NCBI RefSeq assembly: GCF_001667015.1
Contig: NZ_LZIS01000268.1
Coordinates: 39,977 to 103,976, forward strand
Direction: 5' to 3'
Length of the DNA stretch: 64,000 bases
DNA from: Mycobacterium sp. E3198
GTDB taxonomy: Bacteria; Actinomycetota; Actinomycetes; Mycobacteriales; Mycobacteriaceae
Within the stretch, counting starts at the first letter, position 1. Every line of letters starts with the position of its first letter. The translations under genes and the position numbers were made by a program. Under the pieces are notes generated by a model, which was given only the letters and a program-made list of their open reading frames with translations, made no database searches and was not told the origin of the DNA. This document shows, piece by piece, positions 24,566-32,879 of this stretch.

Positions 24566-25816
24566 ATGGCCACACCCGACAGCCACGACCGGGAGGGACC
24601 GGGCGCTCACCGCTGGAGCGCGCCGGCCGTCGACGGTCTGGGCAAGGCCGTCCAGCCGTTCACCGGTACCGGCCAATACGTCGCAGAGTCGTGGCGCGAC
24701 TATCTCGGCAAGGCGCCCGGCGAACTTCCGATCGCGCGACCCACCCTGGCGCTGGCCGCACAGGCTTTTCGCGACGAGATCGTCCTGATGGGCCTGAAGG
24801 CGCGCCGCCCCGTCAGCCGGCCCGACGTGTTCGAGCACATCACCCGCGAGGTGCTCGCGGCGCTGGAGTTCTACGGCGAGCGGGGATGGCTCGAGCATCC
24901 GAAGCGATTCTTCGGCGCCCCGCCGCCGCTTTCCGACGTCACGGTGCGAAAAGTCAAGGGGCGCACCCGCTCCCTGTATCGCATCTCGTTCGACAGCGGG
25001 TACCTGCCGCGGCCGGGCGAACCGGGGGCCCAGCGGTGGATGAGCTACACCGCGAACAACCGCGAATACGCCCTGGTGCTCCGCCACCCGGAACCGCGGC
25101 CATGGCTGGTGTGCGTGCACGGCACGGAAATGGGCCGGGCCGCGCTGGATCTCGCCCTGTTCCGCTCCTGGAAGCTGCACGACGAACTGGGGCTCAACGT
25201 CGTGATGCCGGTGCTGCCGATGCACGGGCCGCGGGCCCGCGGCCTGCCCAAAACCGCGGTGTTTCCCGGCGAGGACATCCTCGACGACGTGCACGCGACC
25301 GGTCAGGCGGTGTGGGACATCCGGCGGCTGCTGTCCTGGATCCGGTTGCAGGAGCCCCAATCGCCGATCGGGTTGAACAGCCTTTCGCTCGGCGGGTACA
25401 TCGCGGCGCTGGTCGCCAGCCTCGACAAGGGCCTCACCTGCGCGATTCTCGGGGTTCCGGTGGCCGACCTGGTGCAGTTGCTGGGACGCCACTCCGGTCT
25501 CGGCGCCGACGATCCCCGCCGGCGCACCATGGAACTGGCCGAGCCCATCGGCCGGATGACGTCGCCGCTGTCGCTGATCCCGCTGGTGCCGATGCGGGGC
25601 CGCTTCATCTATGCCGGCGTGGCCGACCGGGTCGTGCATCCGCGCGAGCAGGTGGTCCGCCTCTGGGAACACTGGGGCAAGCCCGAGATCGTCTGGTATC
25701 CCGGCGGGCACACCGGCTTCTTCCGGTCGCGGCCGGTGCAGAACTTCGTGTGGGACGCGGTGCGCCAGTCCGGTCTGCTCGACGAGCCGTCGACGCGGCG
25801 CGACCGCCCCGCCTAG
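24566..25816 (+). CDS. Alpha/beta hydrolase
   Basis: 416 residues. After a 180-residue N-terminal region, the hydrolase core begins with LVCVHGTEMG (oxyanion HG). The nucleophile is in GLNSLSLGGY, the acid in AGVADRVVHP and the catalytic histidine in YPGGHTGFF. It is longer than simple esterases. It lies 10 bases before a triacylglycerol synthase gene, so a role in lipid storage or mobilisation is plausible. The exact substrate is unknown. Confidence 0.83.
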   Translation: MATPDSHDREGPGAHRWSAPAVDGLGKAVQPFTGTGQYVAESWRDYLGKAPGELPIARPTLALAAQAFRDEIVLMGLKARRPVSRPDVFEHITREVLAALEFYGERGWLEHPKRFFGAPPPLSDVTVRKVKGRTRSLYRISFDSGYLPRPGEPGAQRWMSYTANNREYALVLRHPEPRPWLVCVHGTEMGRAALDLALFRSWKLHDELGLNVVMPVLPMHGPRARGLPKTAVFPGEDILDDVHATGQAVWDIRRLLSWIRLQEPQSPIGLNSLSLGGYIAALVASLDKGLTCAILGVPVADLVQLLGRHSGLGADDPRRRTMELAEPIGRMTSPLSLIPLVPMRGRFIYAGVADRVVHPREQVVRLWEHWGKPEIVWYPGGHTGFFRSRPVQNFVWDAVRQSGLLDEPSTRRDRPA

Positions 25817-25826
25817 GCACGACGAA

Positions 25827-27236
25827 ATGGATCCGCTGGACCCACTGGACGTGGCGATGATGGCGGCGGAGCTGGTCGCCAGCCCGATGCACGTCGGGGC
25901 CGTGCTGATCCTGTCACCGCCGCGGGACGCCGGCCCCGACTACATCGACACCCTGCACCGCCAGACCCTCGCCGGCAACGATCCGGTCGAACCGAGGCTG
26001 AGCAGGCATCCGCACCGCGGCGTGGACACCGGCGGCGTGTGGGTCTGGCGGCACACGGATGCCCTTGACGTGAGCCAACATTGCCAACGCCGGACCGCGT
26101 CCGGGGGGCGCAAGGGATTTTGGCGGCTCGTCGGCGAACTCGATGCCGAACGGCTCGACCGGTCCCGGCCGATGTGGATGTCGTACCTGATCGACGGCCT
26201 CCCGCGCGGCCGGTTCGCGTTCTACATCAAGGTGCACCACACCGTCATCGACGGTGTGGCCGGTTTCCAGATGATCGCCGACGCCCTGAGCGCCGATCCG
26301 CAGCGCCGGTCGATGCCGCCCTTCTACGCCGACCGCCGCCACGCATCGTCGTCGCAGGCGGCGGCGGGCGGGCTGGCGTCCCGCCTGACCGCGCCGGTGC
26401 GGTCGCTGCTCGGCGCGGCGACGTCAAGCGTCGGGCTCATCGGGCGGGCCGTCGCGGGCGAGATATCGAACGTGTTCGACACGCTGGTCGGGCACACCAC
26501 CGTGTTGCCCTTCGAGGCCCCCTATACGCGGTTCAACGGCCGCCTGGGACCGGCGCGCGCCGTCGCGGCCGGGAGCTGGGGGAAGGACCGCATCCAGGCG
26601 GTGCAACGAGCTGCGGGTGTCACCGGCAACGACGTCGTGACCGCGATGGTGGCCGGCGCGGTCCGTCAATGGTTGCTTGCGCATGGGGAGCTGCCCAAAC
26701 AGTCGCTGGTGGGAATCTGCCCGATCACGGTGCGCGCTCGCGAGTACGACGCGGCAAACGACAACCACGGCAACATGTTCGGGCTTTGGCTGTGTCCGCT
26801 GGGGACCGATGTGGATGACCCGGCCGCACGGCTGGATCTGATCCACCGGTCCATGTCGGAGGGCAAGCGCTGGGTCGCCAAGCGCGGATCGGCGGCGTCG
26901 CTGCTGACCACCGCGCCGAGCATCGCGGCGACGGTGGTCGTCCCGCTGCTGTCGTTCGCGCCGAAGGTACGGACCGGATACAACCTGCCCATCTCGCACG
27001 TGCCCGGCCCCGGCGCCGAAATGTATTGGAATGGAGCCCATGTCGACGAGATGTATCCGGTGTCGACGGTGTTCGACGGCATGGCCTTCAACGTGACGAC
27101 GTGTTCCTACGCCGACCGGATCGGGTTCGGCTACGTCGCTGGCGCCGAGCTGATGCCCGACATCGACACCCTGATCCCGCTCACCGAGCAGTCCCTGACG
27201 GAATTGGAATCCGCCGTGGGCGTACGCGGGTCCTAG
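25827..27236 (+). CDS. Wax ester synthase/diacylglycerol acyltransferase (Tgs family)
   Basis: 469 residues from ATG 25827. The active-site motif HHTVIDG (HHxxxDG) is in YIKVHHTVIDGVAGF. The family's second conserved block is present as TGNDVVTAMVAGAVRQWL, with NDNHGNMFGLW and NLPISHVPGP. Tgs enzymes acylate diacylglycerol to triacylglycerol, the storage lipid of non-replicating mycobacteria; several are DosR-induced. It follows the hydrolase gene by 10 bases. Its stop shares a CTAG overlap with the convergent small gene. Confidence 0.92.
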   Translation: MDPLDPLDVAMMAAELVASPMHVGAVLILSPPRDAGPDYIDTLHRQTLAGNDPVEPRLSRHPHRGVDTGGVWVWRHTDALDVSQHCQRRTASGGRKGFWRLVGELDAERLDRSRPMWMSYLIDGLPRGRFAFYIKVHHTVIDGVAGFQMIADALSADPQRRSMPPFYADRRHASSSQAAAGGLASRLTAPVRSLLGAATSSVGLIGRAVAGEISNVFDTLVGHTTVLPFEAPYTRFNGRLGPARAVAAGSWGKDRIQAVQRAAGVTGNDVVTAMVAGAVRQWLLAHGELPKQSLVGICPITVRAREYDAANDNHGNMFGLWLCPLGTDVDDPAARLDLIHRSMSEGKRWVAKRGSAASLLTTAPSIAATVVVPLLSFAPKVRTGYNLPISHVPGPGAEMYWNGAHVDEMYPVSTVFDGMAFNVTTCSYADRIGFGYVAGAELMPDIDTLIPLTEQSLTELESAVGVRGS

Positions 27237-27463
27237 GAGCTGGCCGCGCCGCTCACCTGCACCATGACGCGATCCAGCACGATCATGGCCAGGTCGCCGT
27301 CGTCGGCCACCCGGGCAAGGCCCCGCCGCCGCAGGAAGGTGTCCAGGCGCCGGTCGGGCGACCAGTCGGCATAAATGGGGCCGAGGTAGCGCGAGACCAG
27401 GAATTCGCGCGCGAGAGCGTCTACATCAGTATCGGTCAGTAACAACGGTGGGTTAAGACCCAT
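27233..27463 (-). CDS. Small conserved-looking protein of unknown function
   Basis: 76 residues from ATG 27463; AGGAG lies about ten bases upstream. An ATG at 27472 is possible but almost touches the RBS. The sequence (LLTDTDVDALAREFLVSRYL, YADWSPDRRLDTFLRRRGL) suggests a small helical soluble protein. No family is recognised. It is convergent with tgs, with a four-base overlap, and divergent from the SRPBCC gene across a region with two DosR-like boxes. Confidence 0.7.
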   Translation of the reverse strand: MGLNPPLLLTDTDVDALAREFLVSRYLGPIYADWSPDRRLDTFLRRRGLARVADDGDLAMIVLDRVMVQVSGAASS

Positions 27464-27553
27464 AACCGTCATGCTCCTTTGTTCGCCTCGCAACCGCCGC
27501 AGCCAAGTTACGTCAGACGAAGTCATTATTCCGTCACGCGCAGATTGCGGATA

Positions 27554-27567
27554 GGGCCCAAAGTCCT
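27554..27567 (-). promoter_or_regulatory. DosR-box-like sequence (distal of pair)
   Basis: The minus-strand reading AGGACTTTGGGCCC matches GGGACNNNNGNCCC at 8 of 9 fixed positions. It lies 91 bases upstream of the start at 27463 and 83 bases before the start at 27651. Confidence 0.5.
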
Positions 27568-27600
27568 CCGCGGCGCGCGGGGCACATTGGCGTCGGCGCA

Positions 27601-27614
27601 AGGACCATTGACCC
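27601..27614 (+). promoter_or_regulatory. DosR-box-like sequence (proximal of pair)
   Basis: AGGACCATTGACCC matches GGGACNNNNGNCCC at 8 of 9 fixed positions and lies 36 bases before the SRPBCC gene. Paired boxes are common at strongly induced DosR promoters. Confidence 0.5.
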
Positions 27615-27650
27615 TGTCGAACGGGACGGCGGCGCGCCCAGACTGGCGTC

Positions 27651-28268
27651 ATGGCCAACGCGATGAGACGGATCACCGAGACGGCGGCGCTGATCGGGCT
27701 GCTTTACGCCGCGCGGCGCTACTACCGCAATTGGGGGGCGACCAAGGCGGAATGCCGGATGGTGCTGCCCGGCGACGGTTCGGTGGCCGATCCGGCCATT
27801 CAGACCACCGAGGCGGTGTACATCGACGCGCCCGTCTCCGCCGTCTGGTCCGGTCTGCTGCAAGCGGGCAAACAGCGCCGCGACGCCGATGCACACGCGG
27901 AACCGCGACAACTCGCGGTCGGCGACGTTGTGCGCGTCGCCCCCGAGGGCTGGCCGGGCCTGCCCGGCGGGGTGACGTTGACCGTCGTCGAGCTCGTCGC
28001 CGAAAAGTACGTCGTGCTGGGCGCCGTGCGGCCGGACCGGCGCTGGAATGCGGTGTGGTCCTTCCACATTCAGCCGCACTGGGAGGACCGGGTGCGGCTC
28101 CTCACCCGGGCCAGGATCGCCCTGCGCCACCCCGGTGAGGTGTTCGCCATGGAGCTGCTCAGGCCGGTGATTGCGCTGGGAACGCGAGCCTTGCTGCTGG
28201 GCATCAAGCACCGGGTCGAGCGGTCCGCGCTGACGACGCCGACACCGTCGGCCGTCGAACTCGGCTGA
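27651..28268 (+). CDS. SRPBCC/START-like domain protein with N-terminal membrane anchor
   Basis: 205 residues. After a short hydrophobic N-terminus (TAALIGLLYAARRYY) comes a polyketide-cyclase/START-like pattern: EAVYIDAPVSAVWSGLLQ, GDVVRVAPEG, TLTVVELVAEKYVVLGAV and WSFHIQPHWEDRVRLLTRAR. Such folds bind hydrophobic ligands; the ligand is unknown. It is the first gene of a likely run with the site-2 protease (38-base gap) and stress protein, behind two DosR-like boxes. Confidence 0.78.
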   Translation: MANAMRRITETAALIGLLYAARRYYRNWGATKAECRMVLPGDGSVADPAIQTTEAVYIDAPVSAVWSGLLQAGKQRRDADAHAEPRQLAVGDVVRVAPEGWPGLPGGVTLTVVELVAEKYVVLGAVRPDRRWNAVWSFHIQPHWEDRVRLLTRARIALRHPGEVFAMELLRPVIALGTRALLLGIKHRVERSALTTPTPSAVELG

Positions 28269-28306
28269 ACCGAACCCTTTTCGTCGACGACTCGGGAGGT
28301 CACGAA

Positions 28307-29452
28307 GTGCGCGATGCGATCCCGCTGGGACGGGTCGCCGGTTTTCCGGTCAAGGTGCACTGGAGCGTGCTGGTCATCCTGTGGCTGTTCACCTGGAGCC
28401 TGGCCAGCACGCTGCCGGGCACCGTCAAAGGGTATTCGACCGTGGCCTATTGGCTGGCCGGGGTCTGTGGCGCAACGGTCCTGCTGGCGTCGCTGATGGC
28501 CCACGAGCTCGCGCACGCGGTCGTCGCCCGTCGCGCCGGGGTAGCCGTGGACAGCGTGACGCTCTGGTTGTTCGGCGGGGTGACCAGTCTCGGCGGCGAG
28601 GCGAAGACACCGAAAGCGGCGTTTCGGATTGCCATCGCGGGGCCCGCCACCAGCCTGGCGCTGGCGGCGACGTTCGGCGGGCTGGTCGCGGCGCTGCAAA
28701 GCGTGGGGGCGTCTCCCGTCGTCATCGGGGTCGCCTCGTGGCTGGCCGCCATCAATCTGCTGCTCGGGCTGTTCAACCTGTTGCCCGGCGCCCCGCTGGA
28801 CGGCGGCCGCGTCTTGCGGGCGTACCTGTGGCGCCGCCACGGCGACAGCGTGCGCGCCGGCATCGGCGCGGCGCATGCCGGCCGGATTGTCGCCTTCGTC
28901 CTGATCGCCTTGGGGTTGGCCGAATTCGTCGCGGGCGGGCTCGTCGGCGGCGTCTGGCTGGCGTTCATCGGCTGGTTCATCTTCGCCGCCAGTCGCGAGG
29001 AAGAGACCCGGATCACCACCCAACAGCTTTTTGCCGGGGTGCGCGTCTCCGACGCGATGACCGCCCGGCCCCACTCCGCTCCCGGATGGATCACCGTCGA
29101 CGACTTCGTCCAGCGTTATGTGCTGGGGGACCGCCACTCGGCGTACCCGGTGGCCGACCCGAACGGATCGATCGTGGGGCTGGTCACGCTGGGTCAGCTG
29201 CGCGACGTCGCACCGGCCCGGCGCGGCACCACCCGAGTGGTCGACATCGCCCTGCCGCTGGACGCGGTGCCGACCGCGGCGCCGCAGGAGCCGCTGACGG
29301 CACTGCTCGAACGGATGGCACCGGTCGGGCCCCGCAGCAGGGCCCTGGTGGTCGACGGCGGCGACGTGGTCGGCATCATCACGCCCAGCGACCTCACCCG
29401 GCTGATGGACGTCTACCGGCTGGCCCACCCGCGACAGACGTTGGCAGGCTGA
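28307..29452 (+). CDS. rip3: Site-2 zinc metalloprotease with CBS pair (Rip3/Rv2625c-like)
   Basis: 381 residues from GTG 28307 behind GGGAGG. The zinc motif H66ELAH70 lies in a membrane helix, and the third ligand is in NLLPGAPLDGGR (Asp165). Five to six membrane segments precede two CBS domains (about residues 240-375). Site-2 proteases cleave membrane-bound anti-sigma factors or other transmembrane substrates; the CBS pair probably senses adenylates. Rv2625c (Rip3) is DosR-regulated in H37Rv and sits next to a universal stress gene, as here. Confidence 0.9.
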   Translation: MRDAIPLGRVAGFPVKVHWSVLVILWLFTWSLASTLPGTVKGYSTVAYWLAGVCGATVLLASLMAHELAHAVVARRAGVAVDSVTLWLFGGVTSLGGEAKTPKAAFRIAIAGPATSLALAATFGGLVAALQSVGASPVVIGVASWLAAINLLLGLFNLLPGAPLDGGRVLRAYLWRRHGDSVRAGIGAAHAGRIVAFVLIALGLAEFVAGGLVGGVWLAFIGWFIFAASREEETRITTQQLFAGVRVSDAMTARPHSAPGWITVDDFVQRYVLGDRHSAYPVADPNGSIVGLVTLGQLRDVAPARRGTTRVVDIALPLDAVPTAAPQEPLTALLERMAPVGPRSRALVVDGGDVVGIITPSDLTRLMDVYRLAHPRQTLAG

Positions 29453-30243
29453 TGAAACCGATCCTCGTGGGCATCGACGGCTCGGTGGCGGCGATCGCGG
29501 CCGCGCTGTGGGGCGCCGACGAGGCCATCAGCCGCAGCGTGCCGTTGCGACTCGTCGCGATCATGAAGCCGACACACCCCTCCACCGACGACTACGCCCG
29601 CGACCTCGCGCACGCCGAGAAGTCGTTGCGCGAGGCGCGATCCGCTGTCGCGGCCCGCCGCGACACCGTCGCGCTCGAGACCGACATACTGCGCGGTCCG
29701 GCCGGGCCGCTGCTGGTGGAGGCGTCCTCCGATGCGGAAATGATCTGCGTGGGGTCCGTCGGGATCGGGCGCTACGCCCGCGCGATCCTGGGCTCGACGG
29801 CAACCGAACTCGCCGAGAAGGCGCATTGCCCGGTGGCGGTGCTGCGCACCGACGTCGAGCAGGCGCCGCCCGACATCAACTGGATCGTGGTCCGGATGAC
29901 CGGCGCACCCGGCAACGACGTCGTCGTCAAACACGCTGTGGCGGAAGCAAAGTTGCGCCGGGCGCCGATGCTCGTGCTCGGCGGCCCGCCGGAGGAGCTC
30001 GGTGACCACGCCGACGGCGAATTCGAACGGCGGGTAGGGGATTGGCGGCGGCGCCACCCCGAGGTGCGCGTCTACCCGATCACCACCAAGGACGCCATCG
30101 CCGGTTTCCTGGCGGCCAACGACGAGCGAGTCCAGCTCGCGGTGATCGGCGGCGACGAGGCCAATCAGCTGGCGCGGCTCGTCGGGCCGTCCGGGCATCC
30201 GCTTTTCCGTCATCCCGAATGCTCGGTGCTCGTCGTCCGCTAG
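29452..30243 (+). CDS. Universal stress protein (Rv2624c-like)
   Basis: 263 residues, overlapping the protease stop by one base (TGATG). The N-terminal Usp domain opens MKPILVGIDGSVAA and has the nucleotide loop GSVGIGRYARAILGST (G-x2-G-x9-GS/T) near residue 100. The C-terminal half is degenerate: it has a Rossmann-like VIGGDEANQL but no full G-x2-G-x9 loop. It should bind ATP through the first domain. Adjacent Usp and Rip3-like genes reproduce the Rv2625c-Rv2624c pair. Confidence 0.88.
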   Translation: MKPILVGIDGSVAAIAAALWGADEAISRSVPLRLVAIMKPTHPSTDDYARDLAHAEKSLREARSAVAARRDTVALETDILRGPAGPLLVEASSDAEMICVGSVGIGRYARAILGSTATELAEKAHCPVAVLRTDVEQAPPDINWIVVRMTGAPGNDVVVKHAVAEAKLRRAPMLVLGGPPEELGDHADGEFERRVGDWRRRHPEVRVYPITTKDAIAGFLAANDERVQLAVIGGDEANQLARLVGPSGHPLFRHPECSVLVVR

Positions 30244-30254
30244 ACGCCCGGGAA

Positions 30255-30268
30255 GTGACGTTTGGCAC
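30255..30268 (+). promoter_or_regulatory. DosR-box-like sequence (weak)
   Basis: GTGACGTTTGGCAC matches GGGACNNNNGNCCC at 7 of 9 fixed positions. It lies 35 bases before the GAF-ANTAR gene. Confidence 0.33.
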
Positions 30269-30303
30269 TTACGCCTAACCCGCCGCGGGGCAATGATCAC
30301 CGG

Positions 30304-31053
30304 GTGATCGGCGCTCGCACGTCCCGGATCTGGACATCGATCGCGGTGCTCGCGCAGCGCGAAGGGTCCTCGATATCGCCGCGGCATGCGTGCATGGCGT
30401 GCGTGGAGGCGGTCGGCGTCACCGGCGCCGGCCTCGTTTTGGCGAGCGGCACGGTGTCGCTGGACCCGGTCTACGTCACGGATTCGCGTGCCGGTGAGCT
30501 CGCAAAACTGCAAGCGACGGTGGGCGAGGGCCCGGGAATCGACGCGCTCGAGTCGGGCAGGCCGATTCTCGTCGGAGACCTGGCGGCGCCGATGAGCAAC
30601 TTTCGCTGGCCGATGTTCGCGGCCGACGTGGGCCGGCTCGGGGTATGCGCCATGTACAGCCTTCCGCTGGCGCTGGGCGCCCTGCGGGTCGGGGTGCTCA
30701 ACCTCTATCGCGACACCCCGGGTCACCTCGACCAGGAACGGCTGATGGACGCCTTGATCTACGCCGACACCGCGCTACTACTGGTGCTCGACGCCGAATG
30801 CGGCATTGTCACGCCGGCCGACGATGACAACCCCAACGGCGCCGACCCGGTCCTGTGGCACGCGGAGGTTCACCAGGCGGCCGGCTTGGTCTCGACGCAA
30901 CTCGGTGTGCCGGCGCTGGGCGCGCTGGTCCGGCTGCGCGCGTACGCCTACGGCCACAGCATGCGGTTGACCGATGTCGCGCACGCCGTGGTCGAACGCC
31001 GGCTGCGGTTGCACCCGGACGCCGGCCGGGTGGCCGGCGCGGGCGAAAGCTAG
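30304..31053 (+). CDS. GAF-ANTAR domain regulator
   Basis: 249 residues from GTG 30304. Residues 20-165 form a GAF sensor domain (ATVGEGPGIDALESGRPILV, VCAMYSLPLALGALRVGVL). The C-terminal 60 residues are ANTAR-like (HQAAGLVSTQLGVPALGALV, RLRAYAYGHSMRLTDVAHAV). ANTAR domains bind hairpin pairs in RNA and act as antiterminators; the GAF ligand is unknown. It is convergent with the tandem stress protein gene, with a four-base overlap. A TTG at 30262 is a weaker start. Confidence 0.84.
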   Translation: MIGARTSRIWTSIAVLAQREGSSISPRHACMACVEAVGVTGAGLVLASGTVSLDPVYVTDSRAGELAKLQATVGEGPGIDALESGRPILVGDLAAPMSNFRWPMFAADVGRLGVCAMYSLPLALGALRVGVLNLYRDTPGHLDQERLMDALIYADTALLLVLDAECGIVTPADDDNPNGADPVLWHAEVHQAAGLVSTQLGVPALGALVRLRAYAYGHSMRLTDVAHAVVERRLRLHPDAGRVAGAGES

Positions 31054-31931
31054 ACGAGCGTCTCGCGCGCCACGATGACCGGCACGGGCGCCATCTGGGC
31101 GACGGTTTCGCCGACCGACCCCACCAGCATGCCGGCGAACCCGCCGCGGCCCCTGCTGCCGACCACCACCAGCTGAGCCTCGCCGGACGCCTCGACGAGC
31201 CGGCGCGCGGGCTGAGCCTGCACGACGGCGCGCGTCACCTGCACGTCGGGATACTGCTCCTGCCAGCCCGCCAACCGCTCGGCCAGCACCTCTTCGGCCA
31301 TGGATTGTGTTGCGGGCCAATCGATGCCCGGCCACTCCGACGCGTCGAGGTCGCTCCACGCGTGCAGCGCCACCAGGCCGACGCGGCGCCTCGAGGCCTC
31401 GTCGAAGGCGATCGCGGTGCCGACCTCGGACGCCGGGGAGCCGTCGATGCCGACCAACACCGGCGACTGACTGGCCGCGAAGATGGACGGGTCCTCCTCA
31501 TGGAGGATCGCGACCGGGCAATGCGCGTGTCGCAGCAGGGCCGAACTGACCGAGCCGAGCAACCGCCCGGGCCAGCGGCCGCTGCCCTGCGCCCCCAGCA
31601 CCACCATCTCCGCCTCTTTGGACAAATCGATCAGCGTGGGAGCGGCGCCCGACGCCAGGATTTCGGTGTGGACCGCGGCGGGACCGCCGGGCGCGGTCGC
31701 TTCCTCGACGACCTTGAGCGCGCCGTCGATGAGTCGGCGGCCGTGATCCTGCTGCCAGCGCAGCACGCCGGCCGGAAGTGGCGTCCGCAGCCACGTCGAA
31801 ACCTCAGGCGATATGGCGTAAACGAGCGTCAGCGGGATGTTTCGCAGCTCGGCCTCGCGCGCCGCCCACTGCACCGCAACCCGCGCGGCCGGTGAGTCGT
31901 CGATGCCCACGACGATTCCCATAGCTCCCAT
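31050..31931 (-). CDS. Tandem-domain universal stress protein (Rv2623-like)
   Basis: 293 residues with two complete Usp domains. Each has its own ATP loop: GAQGSGRWPGRLLGSVS and GSRGRGGFAGMLVGSVGE. The domains begin IVVGIDDSPAARVAV and VLVGIDGSPASEVG. This is the architecture of Rv2623, an ATP-binding, DosR-induced protein linked to growth arrest in M. tuberculosis, and orientation and neighbours agree. A nested hairpin lies directly upstream at 31939-31994. Confidence 0.9.
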   Translation of the reverse strand: MGAMGIVVGIDDSPAARVAVQWAAREAELRNIPLTLVYAISPEVSTWLRTPLPAGVLRWQQDHGRRLIDGALKVVEEATAPGGPAAVHTEILASGAAPTLIDLSKEAEMVVLGAQGSGRWPGRLLGSVSSALLRHAHCPVAILHEEDPSIFAASQSPVLVGIDGSPASEVGTAIAFDEASRRRVGLVALHAWSDLDASEWPGIDWPATQSMAEEVLAERLAGWQEQYPDVQVTRAVVQAQPARRLVEASGEAQLVVVGSRGRGGFAGMLVGSVGETVAQMAPVPVIVARETLV

Positions 31932-31938
31932 GGCGTGT

Positions 31939-31994
31939 CCTCAATCTGTCGCAAATCCGTTGGCCGTTGCCTTTCATGCGCAACGGTATTGAGG
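31939..31994 (-). promoter_or_regulatory. Nested inverted repeats upstream of the stress protein gene
   Basis: CCTCAAT (31939-31945) pairs with ATTGAGG (31988-31994), and inside it CCGTTGC (31964-31970) pairs with GCAACGG (31980-31986) around a nine-base loop. The structure lies between the methyltransferase stop and the Usp start on the same strand. It could be a leader hairpin, a processing site or a terminator. Eighteen unpaired bases on one side make a bulged stem. Confidence 0.45.
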
Positions 31995-32009
31995 GGGACG
32001 AGTTCGGCG

Positions 32010-32879
32010 TCAGAGGCGTTTGTCACCAGCCGGACGGGCACAAGACCCCGCTGGAGTCGCGGGCTTGCGGGCGATGATCGCGACGGCGGCCAGATGTTTG
32101 CGATGCCTGTGAAACGTGCGGCGCATCAACAGCACTCGCTTACGGGCGTCGGGGGCGGCGAGCACGTTGCGGACGAACCGCAGCGCCCCGGCAAGGCCTT
32201 CGTCGGCGATCACCCGGCGCGGTTGCAACAGAGCCATCGGCGCCGTCGCGACGTCGTCGACGGCCAGGCCGTGCTCGGCCAGCAGGCCCAACCATTCCGC
32301 GATGGTCAGCGGGCGCGCGTTCACCCTGATCGCGCGGGCCAGCGACTGCCGGATGTCGGTGCTCACGTCTTCTGAGACGGTGTCGGGGGTGAGGGCGAGC
32401 TCGTGGATCGCGTAGCGGCCGCCCGGCCGCAGCACCCGCGCCGCCTCGGCGACTATCGCGTGCTTGGCCGCGTCGCCCTGCATGGTCAGCATCGCCTCTC
32501 CGACGACGACATCGCTGCTGGCATCCGGCAACCCGGTGGCGGCGGCGTCTGCGACCCGGACGGCCCCGTGGTTGACGCCGAGTTCGGTGAGCACGGCGCG
32601 CACCATGTTGGCCGCGTCGGGGTCGCCTTCGGCGCCGATGTAGGACCGCGGGCCGCGGGCCACGATCTCGGCGGCCGTGCGGCCCAGGCCCGGGGCCAGC
32701 TCGACGACGTCGGAGCCGGCCACCCCGGCGCGGGCCAGTAGGGTGCGCGTGAGCTCCACGCCGCCGGGGCGAAGCACGCGCTTACCCAGCCGCGCCAGCA
32801 ACCAGTGTCCGGCGACGGTGTCGTCGGCCCGGTCGGACGCCGGCAGGGGCTTCTTCGTGCGCTCTGATTGGCCGGCCAT
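32010..32879 (-). CDS. Class I SAM-dependent methyltransferase (Rv2622 position)
   Basis: 289 residues. The SAM motif I is VVELAPGLGRTAAEI, with the acidic AEGDPDA (motif II) and ARVLRPGGRYAIHELAL (post-motif). It resembles small-molecule methyltransferases; the acceptor is unknown. By neighbourhood it matches Rv2622. It overlaps the DUF2249-cupin stop by one base (TGATG), so the two are coupled. Confidence 0.85.
   Translation of the reverse strand: MAGQSERTKKPLPASDRADDTVAGHWLLARLGKRVLRPGGVELTRTLLARAGVAGSDVVELAPGLGRTAAEIVARGPRSYIGAEGDPDAANMVRAVLTELGVNHGAVRVADAAATGLPDASSDVVVGEAMLTMQGDAAKHAIVAEAARVLRPGGRYAIHELALTPDTVSEDVSTDIRQSLARAIRVNARPLTIAEWLGLLAEHGLAVDDVATAPMALLQPRRVIADEGLAGALRFVRNVLAAPDARKRVLLMRRTFHRHRKHLAAVAIIARKPATPAGSCARPAGDKRL

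Noticed and set aside
28381..29400. Shifted-frame extension in front of the universal stress protein at 29452
   Set aside because: The extension overlaps the Rip3-like protease in another frame; the Usp domain begins exactly at ATG 29452.
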